DNA of 64,000 nucleotides from Thermogladius sp023256015 (GCF_051131135.1 NZ_CP151274.1:186001-250000); one strand, 5' to 3'. Numbered from the stretch's first letter, positions 42,918 to 51,220 are shown. Notes: generated from the sequence alone by a model not told the origin. Made by a program: numbers and translations.

Positions 42918-43097
42918 CGAGTAATAATAAAGAGGGGGTTAGTTATTAGTCTTCAAGTATTGGAAACGAAATCAAGCCTACAACACGGTTCCGGGGAGTT
43001 AGGTTAATATCGTCGTTTAAACTAATCGTCACACGGGATGATGACGCCCTGCCGCTGGTTAGCAGCCGCAATGCCGTAGCATGAACCCCTGGCTGAG

Positions 43098-43667
43098 TCA
43101 CCACGTCTCCTCCAGCTTTCTCAAGTCCCAGTGCCAGTCCTCGCCCTTCTCGCAGACCTCGTCGAGGACTTTCTCAAGGGCCTCGACAGGGTCCAGCCCA
43201 CCGTTCAACACTAGCTCCATGACCTTACTGTAGTGGGCCTTGACCTCCTCGTAGTAGACCTCCAGCAACCTCCACGGTGGTTCTATTAGGGGGCCCTTCC
43301 CAACGCTCGGGCATATACTCGAGACTCTTACGACACGCTTATTCCCGGGGGATACCGGGATGAACGGGAATAGTCTGCACCTCATGGGCCTAGCAGGGTA
43401 GATGGAGCACGTGGGAATGCCGTTCTTGTACTCCAGGAAGACGCACTTGTTGTTCAAGCCCCTCAGGATAGGTATAGGCACGTAGTCGGCTACCACCACA
43501 TAGACCTTCTTGCCCGCCAGCTCTCTCCAATCGACGCCCAGGTACTTGGATATGCGGCATATGTCGTACACTGTCAAAGAGACGTTGGGCCCGCTAGAGC
43601 AGCAAACACCGCTCCTCCCGCACTTGAACTGGATCTTGTCTCCCGGTCTGAGAAGCCTATCGGACAA
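43098..43667 (-). CDS. YkgJ-family CxxxCC zinc/iron-sulfur cluster protein
   Basis: A protein of 189 residues of the CxxxCC domain family (PF03692). The cysteine pattern includes FKCGRSGVCCSS near the N-terminus, NKCVFLEY, PTCSIYPARPMRCRLFPF and SICPSVGKG. These proteins are thought to bind zinc or Fe-S; the role is unknown. It starts at TTG behind GAGGTTAGG, which overlaps the end of the tiny cysteine protein gene upstream, so the two are coupled. Confidence 0.88.
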   Translation of the reverse strand: MSDRLLRPGDKIQFKCGRSGVCCSSGPNVSLTVYDICRISKYLGVDWRELAGKKVYVVVADYVPIPILRGLNNKCVFLEYKNGIPTCSIYPARPMRCRLFPFIPVSPGNKRVVRVSSICPSVGKGPLIEPPWRLLEVYYEEVKAHYSKVMELVLNGGLDPVEALEKVLDEVCEKGEDWHWDLRKLEETW

Positions 43668-43672
43668 CTATC

Positions 43673-43831
43673 CTAACCTCTCTTAAACTTCCTAACGGGG
43701 CAGAACCCCCTGAGGGGGCAGGAGTAGCATGGAGACTCGCTAAGGGAGCCCAGGCTGTACTGTATGATGACATCCTCGTCGACGATCAGACCTTTGAGCG
43801 TCTTCCTTTCTTTCTTGCCCTCACCCGGCAA
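43673..43831 (-). CDS. Small CxxC-x5-C protein (52 aa)
   Basis: A short frame of 52 codons between nnr and the YkgJ-type gene on the same strand. It begins at TTG (an in-frame TAG lies 7 codons upstream, so no longer start exists) with GGCGGGAG nearby. The first 34 residues are charged, then PCYSCPLRGFCPVRKFKRG with Cys35, Cys38 and Cys44. The spacing recalls the C-terminal Fe-S motif of the TFE-beta/RPC39 proteins, but no winged helix is present and a fourth Cys is missing. Its stop is 5 nt from the YkgJ start. Confidence 0.55.
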   Translation of the reverse strand: MPGEGKKERKTLKGLIVDEDVIIQYSLGSLSESPCYSCPLRGFCPVRKFKRG

Positions 43832-43870
43832 CCGCTCCCGCCTTCGAGTAAGCTAATTCGTTACAACAGA

Positions 43871-45472
43871 TTATAGACGTATGGGGAAGTAGCGGTCAAC
43901 GATCGCCTCAGGGTTCTCCCTGAGCAATTTGACCGCCCGGGGGAGGGTCTGTAAGACTAGGTCGGGTGTGACTCCGTCCTCGCCTACCTCGCCGGCAGCG
44001 ATATCCCCAGCTAACCCGTGCACCAACACACCTGCTCTAAGAGCCAGCCCCACGTCTCTCAGCCCGAGGCCGAAAACGCCGGCGACCACCCCGACAAGGA
44101 CGTCCCCCATACCGGCTTTAGCCATACCGGGGTTTCCTGTCAAGTTTATGTAGACCCTGCCGTCGGGGAAGCCTATCACGCTCCTGGCGGTCTTCAACAC
44201 GACGTACACCTTGTACTCACTAGCAAACCTGCTTACGTGACCCACGGGGTCGCTCTCTATCTCCTTAATCGAGAGACCCGTCAACCTCGAGAACTCGCCG
44301 GGGTGAGGGGTCAGAACCGCCGGCTGCGACCTAGACTTGAGCACGTCAAGCCTGCCGGAGAGTGCCGTGAGCCCGTCTCCGTCTACTATGACCGGCACCT
44401 TCACCTCGCCGACAACCCTCGCGACCAGCTCCATTGTCTCCCTGTGGGTTGATAGACCTGGACCTACGGCGACAATGTCTACCCCCGCCTCGTCAACGGT
44501 CTTCAATAGCCTTTCGAGGTTCGACAACGATAGGGACCCCTCCTCTGTCTCATCTCCAGGTATGTACACCACTCCGCTGGCCTTCGCAGCCAGTACGGGG
44601 ACAACGGACTTCGGGGCCAGTAGCCTAGCGTACCCACCCCCGGTCTGGTAGAAGGACACAGAGGCGTAGTAGGGCGCCCCGTAGTAGTACCTCGACCCTG
44701 CTACGAGGAGGTATTTGCCGAAAGTGCCTTTGTGACCCCACCTTGACCTCTCGGGGATCTTCACCGGGTAGTTTAGCTCCACCTTTATGCCGGGCAAGTC
44801 CAGGAGGGCGGGAGGGTAGGAGAGGGCCGAGACGTAGAGCTTCCCCGAGTAGTAGGCTCCAGGGTGAAGGACGTTCCCGTACTTGGGTAGCCCGAACGTC
44901 ACTGTCACAGTGCTCTTCACGGCAGCCCCCTCCACCCTCCCGTTGTCAGGGTTAACCCCCGACGGTATGTCAACACTGATGACCGGCTTACCGGAGCTGT
45001 TAACCGCCTCGATCACGCTACGCCTGTAGTCCCTGACCTCACCCCTCAACCCCAGACCGAAAATCCCGACGATCAATACAGTCGACCACTCGATCTCTCT
45101 TCTCAGCAACTCGAGGTCTCTCTCACTCGACACCGCAGTGACATTAACACCCATCTTCCGCAGGCGTTCCAGGTTCTTAACCATAAGCGTTGACGCCTTG
45201 GCCAAGTCCCCGACGACCAGCACTCGCACCTCGGCCCCAGCCGAGTACAACCTCCGCGCGGCCACCAACGCGTCGCCTCCGTTGTTCCCTGTCCCGGCTA
45301 CAACAAGGAACCTGTTGTCCAAGCCGAACTCCCTTCTAGCAACCTCGTACACAGCCGAACCCGCGTCCTCCATCAGCACCTCGCTGTCAAGGCCGTACTC
45401 GCTACTGGCCTTCTCGTCGATCTCCCTCGCTTCCCTAGAGCTTACGACTTTGAAGAACCTCAAACACTCCAC
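43871..45472 (-). CDS. nnr: Bifunctional NAD(P)HX epimerase/dehydratase
   Basis: A metabolite-repair enzyme of 533 residues combining an N-terminal YjeF_N epimerase (about 1-210) and a C-terminal ADP-dependent dehydratase of ribokinase-like fold (about 230-530). It restores hydrated NADH/NADPH. GTGNNGGDALVAARRL and VDIPSGVNPDNGRVEG mark the first domain; GKYLLVAGSRYYYGAPYYA, LTPHPGEFSRLTG and the GNPGMAKAGMGDVL signature mark the second. Starts at GTG or a TTG nine nt later. High temperature makes such repair especially relevant. Confidence 0.94.
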   Translation of the reverse strand: MECLRFFKVVSSREAREIDEKASSEYGLDSEVLMEDAGSAVYEVARREFGLDNRFLVVAGTGNNGGDALVAARRLYSAGAEVRVLVVGDLAKASTLMVKNLERLRKMGVNVTAVSSERDLELLRREIEWSTVLIVGIFGLGLRGEVRDYRRSVIEAVNSSGKPVISVDIPSGVNPDNGRVEGAAVKSTVTVTFGLPKYGNVLHPGAYYSGKLYVSALSYPPALLDLPGIKVELNYPVKIPERSRWGHKGTFGKYLLVAGSRYYYGAPYYASVSFYQTGGGYARLLAPKSVVPVLAAKASGVVYIPGDETEEGSLSLSNLERLLKTVDEAGVDIVAVGPGLSTHRETMELVARVVGEVKVPVIVDGDGLTALSGRLDVLKSRSQPAVLTPHPGEFSRLTGLSIKEIESDPVGHVSRFASEYKVYVVLKTARSVIGFPDGRVYINLTGNPGMAKAGMGDVLVGVVAGVFGLGLRDVGLALRAGVLVHGLAGDIAAGEVGEDGVTPDLVLQTLPRAVKLLRENPEAIVDRYFPIRL

Positions 45473-45497
45473 TCCCAGAAGGATCTACATTACCCCC

Positions 45498-46145
45498 TCA
45501 GATTTTAACCACGTGACGCATGGGTGTGTTGTCTACGAAGATCCTCTGACGGCTCTCCCCGAGGATCTCGTGCCGGGATACGACTAGGCACCCCCGTGCG
45601 CCGCAGACTAGGTATGCGCCGCCCCGGCACTCTATCTTTCTACAGCAGAGGTCGCTCACGAGGCTGTCGAAACCGGACCTCAAGAAGGCGCCTACCCGCA
45701 CCCAGGTGTCCAGGTCCAGGCTGTCGCCTCCCTGCCTCTGGTAGTACAGGTAGAGGTGCGGCGACACCATCTCAAGCTGTAGCGGGATAGTCTCCCCCTC
45801 GGCAGTGTCGACGAACACGCCAAAGCCACCGTAGAAGAAGGAGGTCGCGACGACCCTCACGAGTGGGTCGCTTACGGATCTTGGGTCGACACCTCTTGAG
45901 ACAGCCCTGCACGCCTCGAGGACAGGCCCCGCGTCGAAGAGGCTGGGGATGTTGGAGACCTCCCTGTAAGAGCCGCCTTTCCTAAGTATGTTGACCCTGT
46001 AGTTCAAGGACTGGACCACCACGTAGGCTCTGCTGCGGCCTACGGGGAACTCGTCCAGCAGGAGGGCCAGAGGGCAACTGTACAGCTCGTCGTACTCCCA
46101 GGTCAAAGTGATCAACCGTTCCAGCTGGGTGTGGAACGGTTCCAA
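45498..46145 (-). CDS. Uncharacterised protein
   Basis: This encodes 215 residues, alpha/beta, with no signal peptide. It has a cluster of cysteines near the end (LCCRKIECRGG, VCGARGC) that could bind metal. It starts at TTG without a binding site; TTTAAATAA about 20-28 nt upstream suggests a leaderless transcript. It diverges from the secreted protein gene at 46208 across a short spacer. Family not recognised. Confidence 0.55.
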   Translation of the reverse strand: MEPFHTQLERLITLTWEYDELYSCPLALLLDEFPVGRSRAYVVVQSLNYRVNILRKGGSYREVSNIPSLFDAGPVLEACRAVSRGVDPRSVSDPLVRVVATSFFYGGFGVFVDTAEGETIPLQLEMVSPHLYLYYQRQGGDSLDLDTWVRVGAFLRSGFDSLVSDLCCRKIECRGGAYLVCGARGCLVVSRHEILGESRQRIFVDNTPMRHVVKI

Positions 46146-46207
46146 TTAGATTTTGGGTGGAGGGGTTATTTAAAACGGTCCACCTAAGTTGAGCCCAGGT
46201 GGTGCGT

Positions 46208-47449
46208 GTGAGAGCCTGGCTGGCAAGCCTAGGTGGCCTCCTAATACTAGCAGGCCTATTGATAGGGCTGGTAGCAATCCCGTTCGCAAAGGCGCAACCG
46301 CAGGACCAGTACAGAGCCCCCGAAAACGTCGATGTAGAAGAGGAGGTCGATATCGCTAACGGGACAATCGCCGTGAGGCCGGCGTTCAACATCACGTTTG
46401 ACCAGGCCCTGAAGCTGGCCTACGACGTCAGGAACGTGACGTACCCGCTGTTCGAGTGGGAGATATCACACAACGTGACAGCTGCTAACGTGACCCTCAA
46501 CCTCGGGGACAGGTTCCTGGAGAGGGCCCTCAACCTTAGTAGCGAGAACCTAACCAAGAGGGCAACTGTGATGGCTGTCGTTGCCGCGATCCACTACGGC
46601 CACGCTGTTCCGCTGGCCTACCCGGTACTGGGTAAGACGCTCGACGCCCTCTTTAACCAGAACGCTACTAGCGAGCAGATGACCGCTGCCGTCATAAACC
46701 TGGCCTCAGACCTGAAGTCGATACTCTCGCAGGCAGTCTCGACAGCCCAGTCTAGGAACCTGACCGTCCCCGCCGGGCTCAGCAACCTGACGGAGCTCGG
46801 AGACAAACTGTTGTCTTACGCTCAGTCCAACCTGTCAGCGGGTAACATCTCGCTGGCCTTCAGGCTGGCTATTAAGGCCTACCACACCTACGTCAAGGCC
46901 TACGGCCTGCTCGTGACCAACGTCTTCGCCCAGGACCTAAAGCTACCCACAGTTCACCACATAGACGAGCTCCTCCTCAAGGAGAAGTTCGGCAGGGAGA
47001 CGCTGGTAAAAGTGTTCGAGAGGCTGCCGGAGGGCCTTAAGGAGGTCGTTATAACCAAGATCAAGATCGGCGAGGCCAACGAGACGGAGCAGGTAGTTGA
47101 GGTGGTCAGAGAAATAGCGCTACAGTGGAAGCTCAAGGTGAAGGGCGAGGTCGATGGGTACATTAAGAACTTCGTACAAAACATGGTAATGAACGCGACT
47201 AACCAGAGCGGTGTGTTGAAGGAGATAAAGGTCAAGTTCAGGGGAGGCGAGGACGAGTTCAGGAACGCCATAGCCCAGATCATACAGAGCGGGCTGAGCC
47301 AGAACAAGACGATGGGACAGATAATTGACGAGGTATCCAACTACCTTAGCAACCTGACCAATGGTAAGTTCAACCTAAAAATGGAGATCAAGAGCCAAAT
47401 ACACGAAGTCCATGTTGAGGTAGAACACGAACTGGAAAACGAGGACTAA
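46208..47449 (+). CDS. Secreted, heavily N-glycosylatable helical protein
   Basis: About 413 residues with an N-terminal signal sequence (WLASLGGLLILAGLLIGLVAI...KAQ) and a mature domain that is almost entirely helical and acidic. It contains more than 15 Asn-X-Ser/Thr sites, as in exported crenarchaeal glycoproteins. No C-terminal anchor is visible, so it is either released or part of the surface layer. GTG at 46199 is possible; the GTG at 46208 has GGTGG at closer to proper spacing. T-rich terminators follow. Family not recognised. Confidence 0.6.
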   Translation: MRAWLASLGGLLILAGLLIGLVAIPFAKAQPQDQYRAPENVDVEEEVDIANGTIAVRPAFNITFDQALKLAYDVRNVTYPLFEWEISHNVTAANVTLNLGDRFLERALNLSSENLTKRATVMAVVAAIHYGHAVPLAYPVLGKTLDALFNQNATSEQMTAAVINLASDLKSILSQAVSTAQSRNLTVPAGLSNLTELGDKLLSYAQSNLSAGNISLAFRLAIKAYHTYVKAYGLLVTNVFAQDLKLPTVHHIDELLLKEKFGRETLVKVFERLPEGLKEVVITKIKIGEANETEQVVEVVREIALQWKLKVKGEVDGYIKNFVQNMVMNATNQSGVLKEIKVKFRGGEDEFRNAIAQIIQSGLSQNKTMGQIIDEVSNYLSNLTNGKFNLKMEIKSQIHEVHVEVEHELENED

Positions 47450-47470
47450 GTGCGGATAGCCACATACTAC

Positions 47471-47485
47471 TTTTTTAACCTTTTT
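47471..47485 (+). terminator. Oligo-T terminator
   Basis: Two T runs (six and five T) follow the secreted-protein gene by about 20 nt, the usual archaeal intrinsic termination signal, and separate it from the next gene. Confidence 0.5.
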
Positions 47486-47521
47486 ACCCTAAACCCCCTT
47501 CCTGTAACAAGGTGACCAAAG

Positions 47522-48316
47522 GTGAAAGGTTCGTCGTTACTTGCCTTGAGTTTTTTAACGATAATTATGCTGTTGTCGGGGATGTCTTTATCGCAGCAGG
47601 TCTCTAGCATAGGCGTCCGAATAGTGTACGACCCTATTGCAGGTGCGGGGTTCGTAACTTACAATATAGTCTTCAGTAGTGTAGTAGCCACACCCGTGAA
47701 CTTCACTATAGGCTTGTTGCCGGGCAGTAATATCACAGTACTGAATGTCACGAGTAGCGATGGCACCCCACTACCGTATTTCCACGACCAGCAGGCTAAC
47801 GTGGTCGCCGTCCTCTTGAATAACACGAGCGGCTTCTCCCTGACCTACAGTATTAGAGACCTCATGACACCGCTGGTGCCGGGCAGCTACTCCGTGACCC
47901 TCGACACCTCGGCAATGCCGGGCAGCGTGAGCGTGGACATTTACGTCCCGGGCCTCTACAACGTGAGCTGTGTAGGCCTCCCCTGCTCTACTAGGCTGGA
48001 CTTCTCGTCTAACACTACAAATATACACGTTGACGGGAGGGGTACACTAATACTCACGCTCACCGTCTACACTCAGGGAGCGGTCTCGCCCACCACACCC
48101 CCAACGACGACCTCCCCTGCTATTACCGCTACAACTACAAGCTTGCAGACCACTACTTCGACCCCTACAACACCAACACGGTCGCCAGCGGCAGCCACCA
48201 CCCCGTCGACAACGCAGGGCCCCCCGTTGGCTTACCCCGCGCTGGTAGTTATAGTACTGGCCGTTCTGGTAGTTCTCGGGGTTATAGGCGTAGTACTGGC
48301 TAGGAAGAGGGCTTAA
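47522..48316 (+). CDS. Stalked surface protein, paralogue of the regulator's outer domain
   Basis: 264 residues: signal peptide (1-24), a beta-rich outer domain (about 30-180), a Thr/Ser/Pro stalk (about 185-233) and one C-terminal membrane helix (about 239-258) followed by RKRA. The outer domain shares its order of motifs with the next gene's outer domain: a YDP(I/L)A start, a central strand/loop LXXLXPGSYXXXLD and a V-PG-Y strand. It probably stands at the cell surface held by its helix. GTG start with GGTGA 5 nt upstream. The ligand is unknown. Confidence 0.65.
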   Translation: MKGSSLLALSFLTIIMLLSGMSLSQQVSSIGVRIVYDPIAGAGFVTYNIVFSSVVATPVNFTIGLLPGSNITVLNVTSSDGTPLPYFHDQQANVVAVLLNNTSGFSLTYSIRDLMTPLVPGSYSVTLDTSAMPGSVSVDIYVPGLYNVSCVGLPCSTRLDFSSNTTNIHVDGRGTLILTLTVYTQGAVSPTTPPTTTSPAITATTTSLQTTTSTPTTPTRSPAAATTPSTTQGPPLAYPALVVIVLAVLVVLGVIGVVLARKRA

Positions 48317-48331
48317 ATTTCCTTACACGAC

Positions 48332-48337
48332 TTTTTT
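48332..48337 (+). terminator. Oligo-T terminator
   Basis: Six T in ACTTTTTTACTT lie about 16 nt after the stalked protein's stop and 29 nt before the regulator start, suggesting at least partial termination between the two. Confidence 0.4.
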
Positions 48338-48365
48338 ACTTAGCGTAAAGGGAGTCGAGGCTTTC

Positions 48366-49337
48366 ATGTTGAGAAAGGCGACTACAGGGCTCTCCGCTCT
48401 CTTGGTCGTAGCCTACCTTCTGACCGTTGCGCCGGCTCTCAGCTCGCACCCCCTTATCAGCAATGTGACGTACTACATAATGTACGACCCGCTGGCCCGG
48501 AGCGGCTACGCGAGTATTACCTTCAATGTAGACGTCAATACTACGACTCAGTTCTCTATTCAGTTGGTCAACCCGTCTTACGCCAACGCCAGCTTCTTGA
48601 ACGCGACATTCTCAAACTCCGCCGCTGTGCTCGTACCCCCCTCGTTCAACTCCTCTACAGGGGTCATCGACTTCGTCGCCAACTCGCCGACGACCGCTAA
48701 CGTCTACCTCTTGCTCTACGACCTCTTCCAGGAGCTAACGCCGGGCTCGTACGAGGCTGTACTCGACTTCACGATGTTCCGCAACACTTCGTTTACGTCT
48801 ACAATCACCGTACCGGGGGTCTACCAGGTCATCGCCAGGAGGTTCGACTCTCCCACGGAGACTGTATCTGTCTCTTACTCCGCCAACACAACAGTAATAA
48901 CGTTTAGCTCTCCCGGGCTCTACCACGTAATACTATTAGTACCGATGAACCAGGTGTCTCAGCCGTCTGGCGGAGCACAGACCGTGTCAATGCCCTGGTG
49001 GGTTTGGGCGGTAACTGCTCTTCTAGCAGGCACTGTTGCCGCTGCCCTCTACTACTCGCTGAGACGGGGGCGGCTGGAGGTGGAGACCTTGCCGCCTAAG
49101 AGGCTCGAGGAGGACGACGTGGTTAGAGAGATAGTCCTGGCCCTAGGAGAGGCGGGCGAGGAGGGTCTCAGACAGAGCGAGCTGGTCTCGATCACGAAGA
49201 GGCCCAAGTCCAGTATCAGTAGGAGGGTCAAGAGACTGCTCGAAGAAGGCTATGTCGAAGTAGAGCGGGTAGGTAAATACAACGTCCTGAAGCTGACCGA
49301 GAAAGGTGTTCTTCTCTATAAAAGGTTGAAGAAATGA
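48366..49337 (+). CDS. Membrane-spanning winged-helix transcriptional regulator with outer sensor domain
   Basis: 323 residues in three parts: signal/anchor and beta-rich outer domain (about 26-205), one transmembrane helix (211-232) with the adjacent RRGR marking the cytosolic side, and a winged helix-turn-helix domain (about 251-320) with EEGLRQSELVSITKRPKSSISRRVKRLLEEGY and a KYNVLKLTEKG wing. The DNA-binding part is MarR/DUF7343-like. The outer domain matches that of the stalked protein encoded just before. It could pass an outside signal to DNA without a phosphorelay. It overlaps the next gene by 4 nt. Confidence 0.75.
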   Translation: MLRKATTGLSALLVVAYLLTVAPALSSHPLISNVTYYIMYDPLARSGYASITFNVDVNTTTQFSIQLVNPSYANASFLNATFSNSAAVLVPPSFNSSTGVIDFVANSPTTANVYLLLYDLFQELTPGSYEAVLDFTMFRNTSFTSTITVPGVYQVIARRFDSPTETVSVSYSANTTVITFSSPGLYHVILLVPMNQVSQPSGGAQTVSMPWWVWAVTALLAGTVAAALYYSLRRGRLEVETLPPKRLEEDDVVREIVLALGEAGEEGLRQSELVSITKRPKSSISRRVKRLLEEGYVEVERVGKYNVLKLTEKGVLLYKRLKK

Positions 49338-49858
49338 GCGAGCTCCAGCCAATCTACGGCTACGGCTTCTTTCACGTACACGACTCGGGGCTCGTGGACC
49401 AGACAATAGTGTTTCTCTACTCCGACCCAGGCAGACTGTACCTCGAGATCTCCAAAGACCCCGTTAAACGTGGTAGAGAGATAGAGCTCCTCGCCAGGAA
49501 CATGCAGTATTTCCTCGACGAGGAGCGAGTGTATATCAACAACAAGAGGGTATACCCGGTAGTGAAAGACGTGGACATCGGCGTTGCAGGGCTGGAGAAC
49601 CTCGCGTACATCGTCTTTAAGATCGTGTTCAAGGGCGAGCTGAGAAAGGGGCTGAACCACTACTTAAACGAGTACGAGGAGGAGACCGCCGAGTACGACT
49701 ACACGGTATACTGGGTTTTCCCCGAGAACGCGAGATTCGTCAGGGCCTCATTGAACGTCCCATACGAGGTCGTGCTCGAGGGCAGGGGGGTCAAGTTCAC
49801 GGTAGCGAGGGGGACGAGGCTACCGGGAAGGGAGGAGATCGTGTTCGACTTAAGGTAG
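49334..49858 (+). CDS. Uncharacterised cytosolic protein coupled to membrane regulator
   Basis: 174 residues, beta-rich at the start (FFHVHDSGLVDQTIVFLYSD) and end, without signal or membrane segments. Its ATG overlaps the regulator's stop (ATGA), so translation is coupled and a functional link to the regulator is likely. No family recognised. A GC hairpin follows 22 nt after its stop. Confidence 0.65.
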   Translation: MSELQPIYGYGFFHVHDSGLVDQTIVFLYSDPGRLYLEISKDPVKRGREIELLARNMQYFLDEERVYINNKRVYPVVKDVDIGVAGLENLAYIVFKIVFKGELRKGLNHYLNEYEEETAEYDYTVYWVFPENARFVRASLNVPYEVVLEGRGVKFTVARGTRLPGREEIVFDLR

Positions 49859-49879
49859 TTCGGCCAGTTCGATCGTGGG

Positions 49880-49895
49880 TAGCGCTGAGGCGCTA
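49880..49895 (+). repeat. Perfect hairpin TAGCGC-TGAG-GCGCTA
   Basis: A 6-bp perfect inverted repeat with a 4-nt loop sits 22 nt after the stop at 49858. The motif AGCGCTGA recurs at 49986-49993. It could be a 3'-end stabilising hairpin or part of the RNA element downstream. Confidence 0.45.
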
Positions 49896-49929
49896 AACGT
49901 TATAACTCTCGAAGAGTATGAAGGTAAGA

Positions 49930-49993
49930 TTGATGATGTAAGGGGACCTCACAAGAGGTCGTCCTGAACTGTGATGTGGGGCCAAAGCGCTGA
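49930..49993 (+). ncRNA. Candidate C/D box sRNA with internal hairpin
   Basis: TTGATGA (49930-49936), CTGA (49964-49967), a 3-nt spacer, GTGATGT (49971-49977), a 12-nt guide and CTGA (49990-49993) give C, D', C', D in order. A TATA element CGTTATAAC near 49899-49906 sits upstream. The C-to-D' interval is 27 nt, twice the usual, and contains a perfect hairpin GACCTC-ACAA-GAGGTC (49945-49960), so either this is an atypical sRNA with an insertion or another structured RNA, possibly a leader of the primase gene. Confidence 0.45.
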
Positions 49994-50020
49994 ACACCTC
50001 GTTACGGGTTGGAGAACGAC

Positions 50021-51220
50021 ATGCCGAGGAGGCGGGTAATCGACTACAGGCAGTTCCCGTTTCTAATAAAGCGAGAAGAGCTATCAGACCTGCTAAGAGG
50101 CGCACCCTTAGAGCAGCTCGTGGAACAAGAGGACTCACCCATACGCCTGAGGGTGCTTCAGAACCTCGACAAGATCGTGACCGAGGGCACTCCAGCGGAG
50201 CCCAGCTTACCCCTAGAACACGAGGTCGCGGCTTATTACGCCCTCGCCATGTTGGCGAAGTCGCTGGCCGAGAGAAGGCTTTACACTAAGATCGCTGTAG
50301 CGTACTCTAAACAGGCGGGTAATCTGCTAGAAGGGCTCGACGACGAGACGCTGGTAGGTATAGGGCAGAAGCTCGGGCTAGACGTCGAGCTGAACGACCA
50401 GCCCCACAAGATCCCCCTCCACTTGAAGAAGGGAACCGTGGTGTACAGGGCCCTGAGCTTCTCTATGGGCTTGAAGTCCTACCTAGCGGTAGTATCCGCA
50501 AGGCTCTCCCAGGACAAGAAATACCATATATCCAGCAACGTCGTGTCCAAGGGGAGGGTCTACCTCGACAAAGAGACCTATACGAGAGTGTTAGAGGAGG
50601 CGATATACCAGCACGTGCTTAAGACACTCGAGGCTCTGGAGCCTTTGAGAGTTGACCAAAAACTGCTGGAAGAGGCGCGGAAAATCGCCCAAGTAAAGGG
50701 GGCGGCGTCCTCTGACATCGCTGGTGAGCAAGGAGTACAGGTTGTCAAAGAGGAGGCTTTCCCTCCCTGCGTTAAGAGGGCTATTGAGCGCCTAAGGCAG
50801 GGCGAGAACGTCTCCCACGCCGAGAGGTTCCTCATAGCCACCTTCCTGCTTAACATAGGTCTCGAAGTAGACCAGGTCGTGGAGATCTTCAGCTCCGCAC
50901 CCGACTTCAACGAGAAGGTCACGCGCTACCAGGTCGAGCATTTGGCAGGCCTGAGAGGCGGTAGGAAGAAGTACAGCCCCTATAGCTGCGACAAACTAAA
51001 GGCTCTCGGGGTCTGCCCTATTCTAGACCGGTGCGACGGGAGGAACCCCTTGTCGGTTTACTACAGGAATTTGAGGAGAGGGAGGACAGGCGCGCTAGAG
51101 AGACCGGGAGATCTTGTCCGCGAGGAGGTAGGCAGCGTAGACGGAGAGGGAGACCACCAGGGCGGTGAAGACGAGGTCTCCGACATTAGTGCTCATGGGG
51201 AGTCCTACACCCCCAGTTAA
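50021..51220 (+). CDS. priL: DNA primase large subunit
   Basis: Archaeal/eukaryal primase large subunit (PriL), about 399 residues. With PriS it starts DNA chains, and its C-terminal domain holds a 4Fe-4S cluster. The N-terminus reads VIDYRQFPFL; the four cluster cysteines can be placed in PPCVKRAI, YSCDKLKALGVC and LDRC, with ERFLIATFLLNIG between. ATG at 50021 has GGAG 7 nt upstream; TTG at 50009 is less likely. The last 42 residues (acidic, low complexity) run antisense across the 3' end of the next gene and look like an extension beyond the conserved domain. Confidence 0.9.
   Translation: MPRRRVIDYRQFPFLIKREELSDLLRGAPLEQLVEQEDSPIRLRVLQNLDKIVTEGTPAEPSLPLEHEVAAYYALAMLAKSLAERRLYTKIAVAYSKQAGNLLEGLDDETLVGIGQKLGLDVELNDQPHKIPLHLKKGTVVYRALSFSMGLKSYLAVVSARLSQDKKYHISSNVVSKGRVYLDKETYTRVLEEAIYQHVLKTLEALEPLRVDQKLLEEARKIAQVKGAASSDIAGEQGVQVVKEEAFPPCVKRAIERLRQGENVSHAERFLIATFLLNIGLEVDQVVEIFSSAPDFNEKVTRYQVEHLAGLRGGRKKYSPYSCDKLKALGVCPILDRCDGRNPLSVYYRNLRRGRTGALERPGDLVREEVGSVDGEGDHQGGEDEVSDISAHGESYTPS

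Noticed and set aside
43038..43096. ATGATGA followed by a CTGA, resembling a C/D box sRNA
   Set aside because: No acceptable C' or D' box lies between them, the D-box guide would be only about 7 nt after the nearest C'-like sequence, and no terminal stem forms.
48091..48225. Repetitive ACC/ACA-rich tract as a DNA repeat
   Set aside because: It is the coding sequence of the Thr/Pro stalk of a surface protein, not an independent repeat element.
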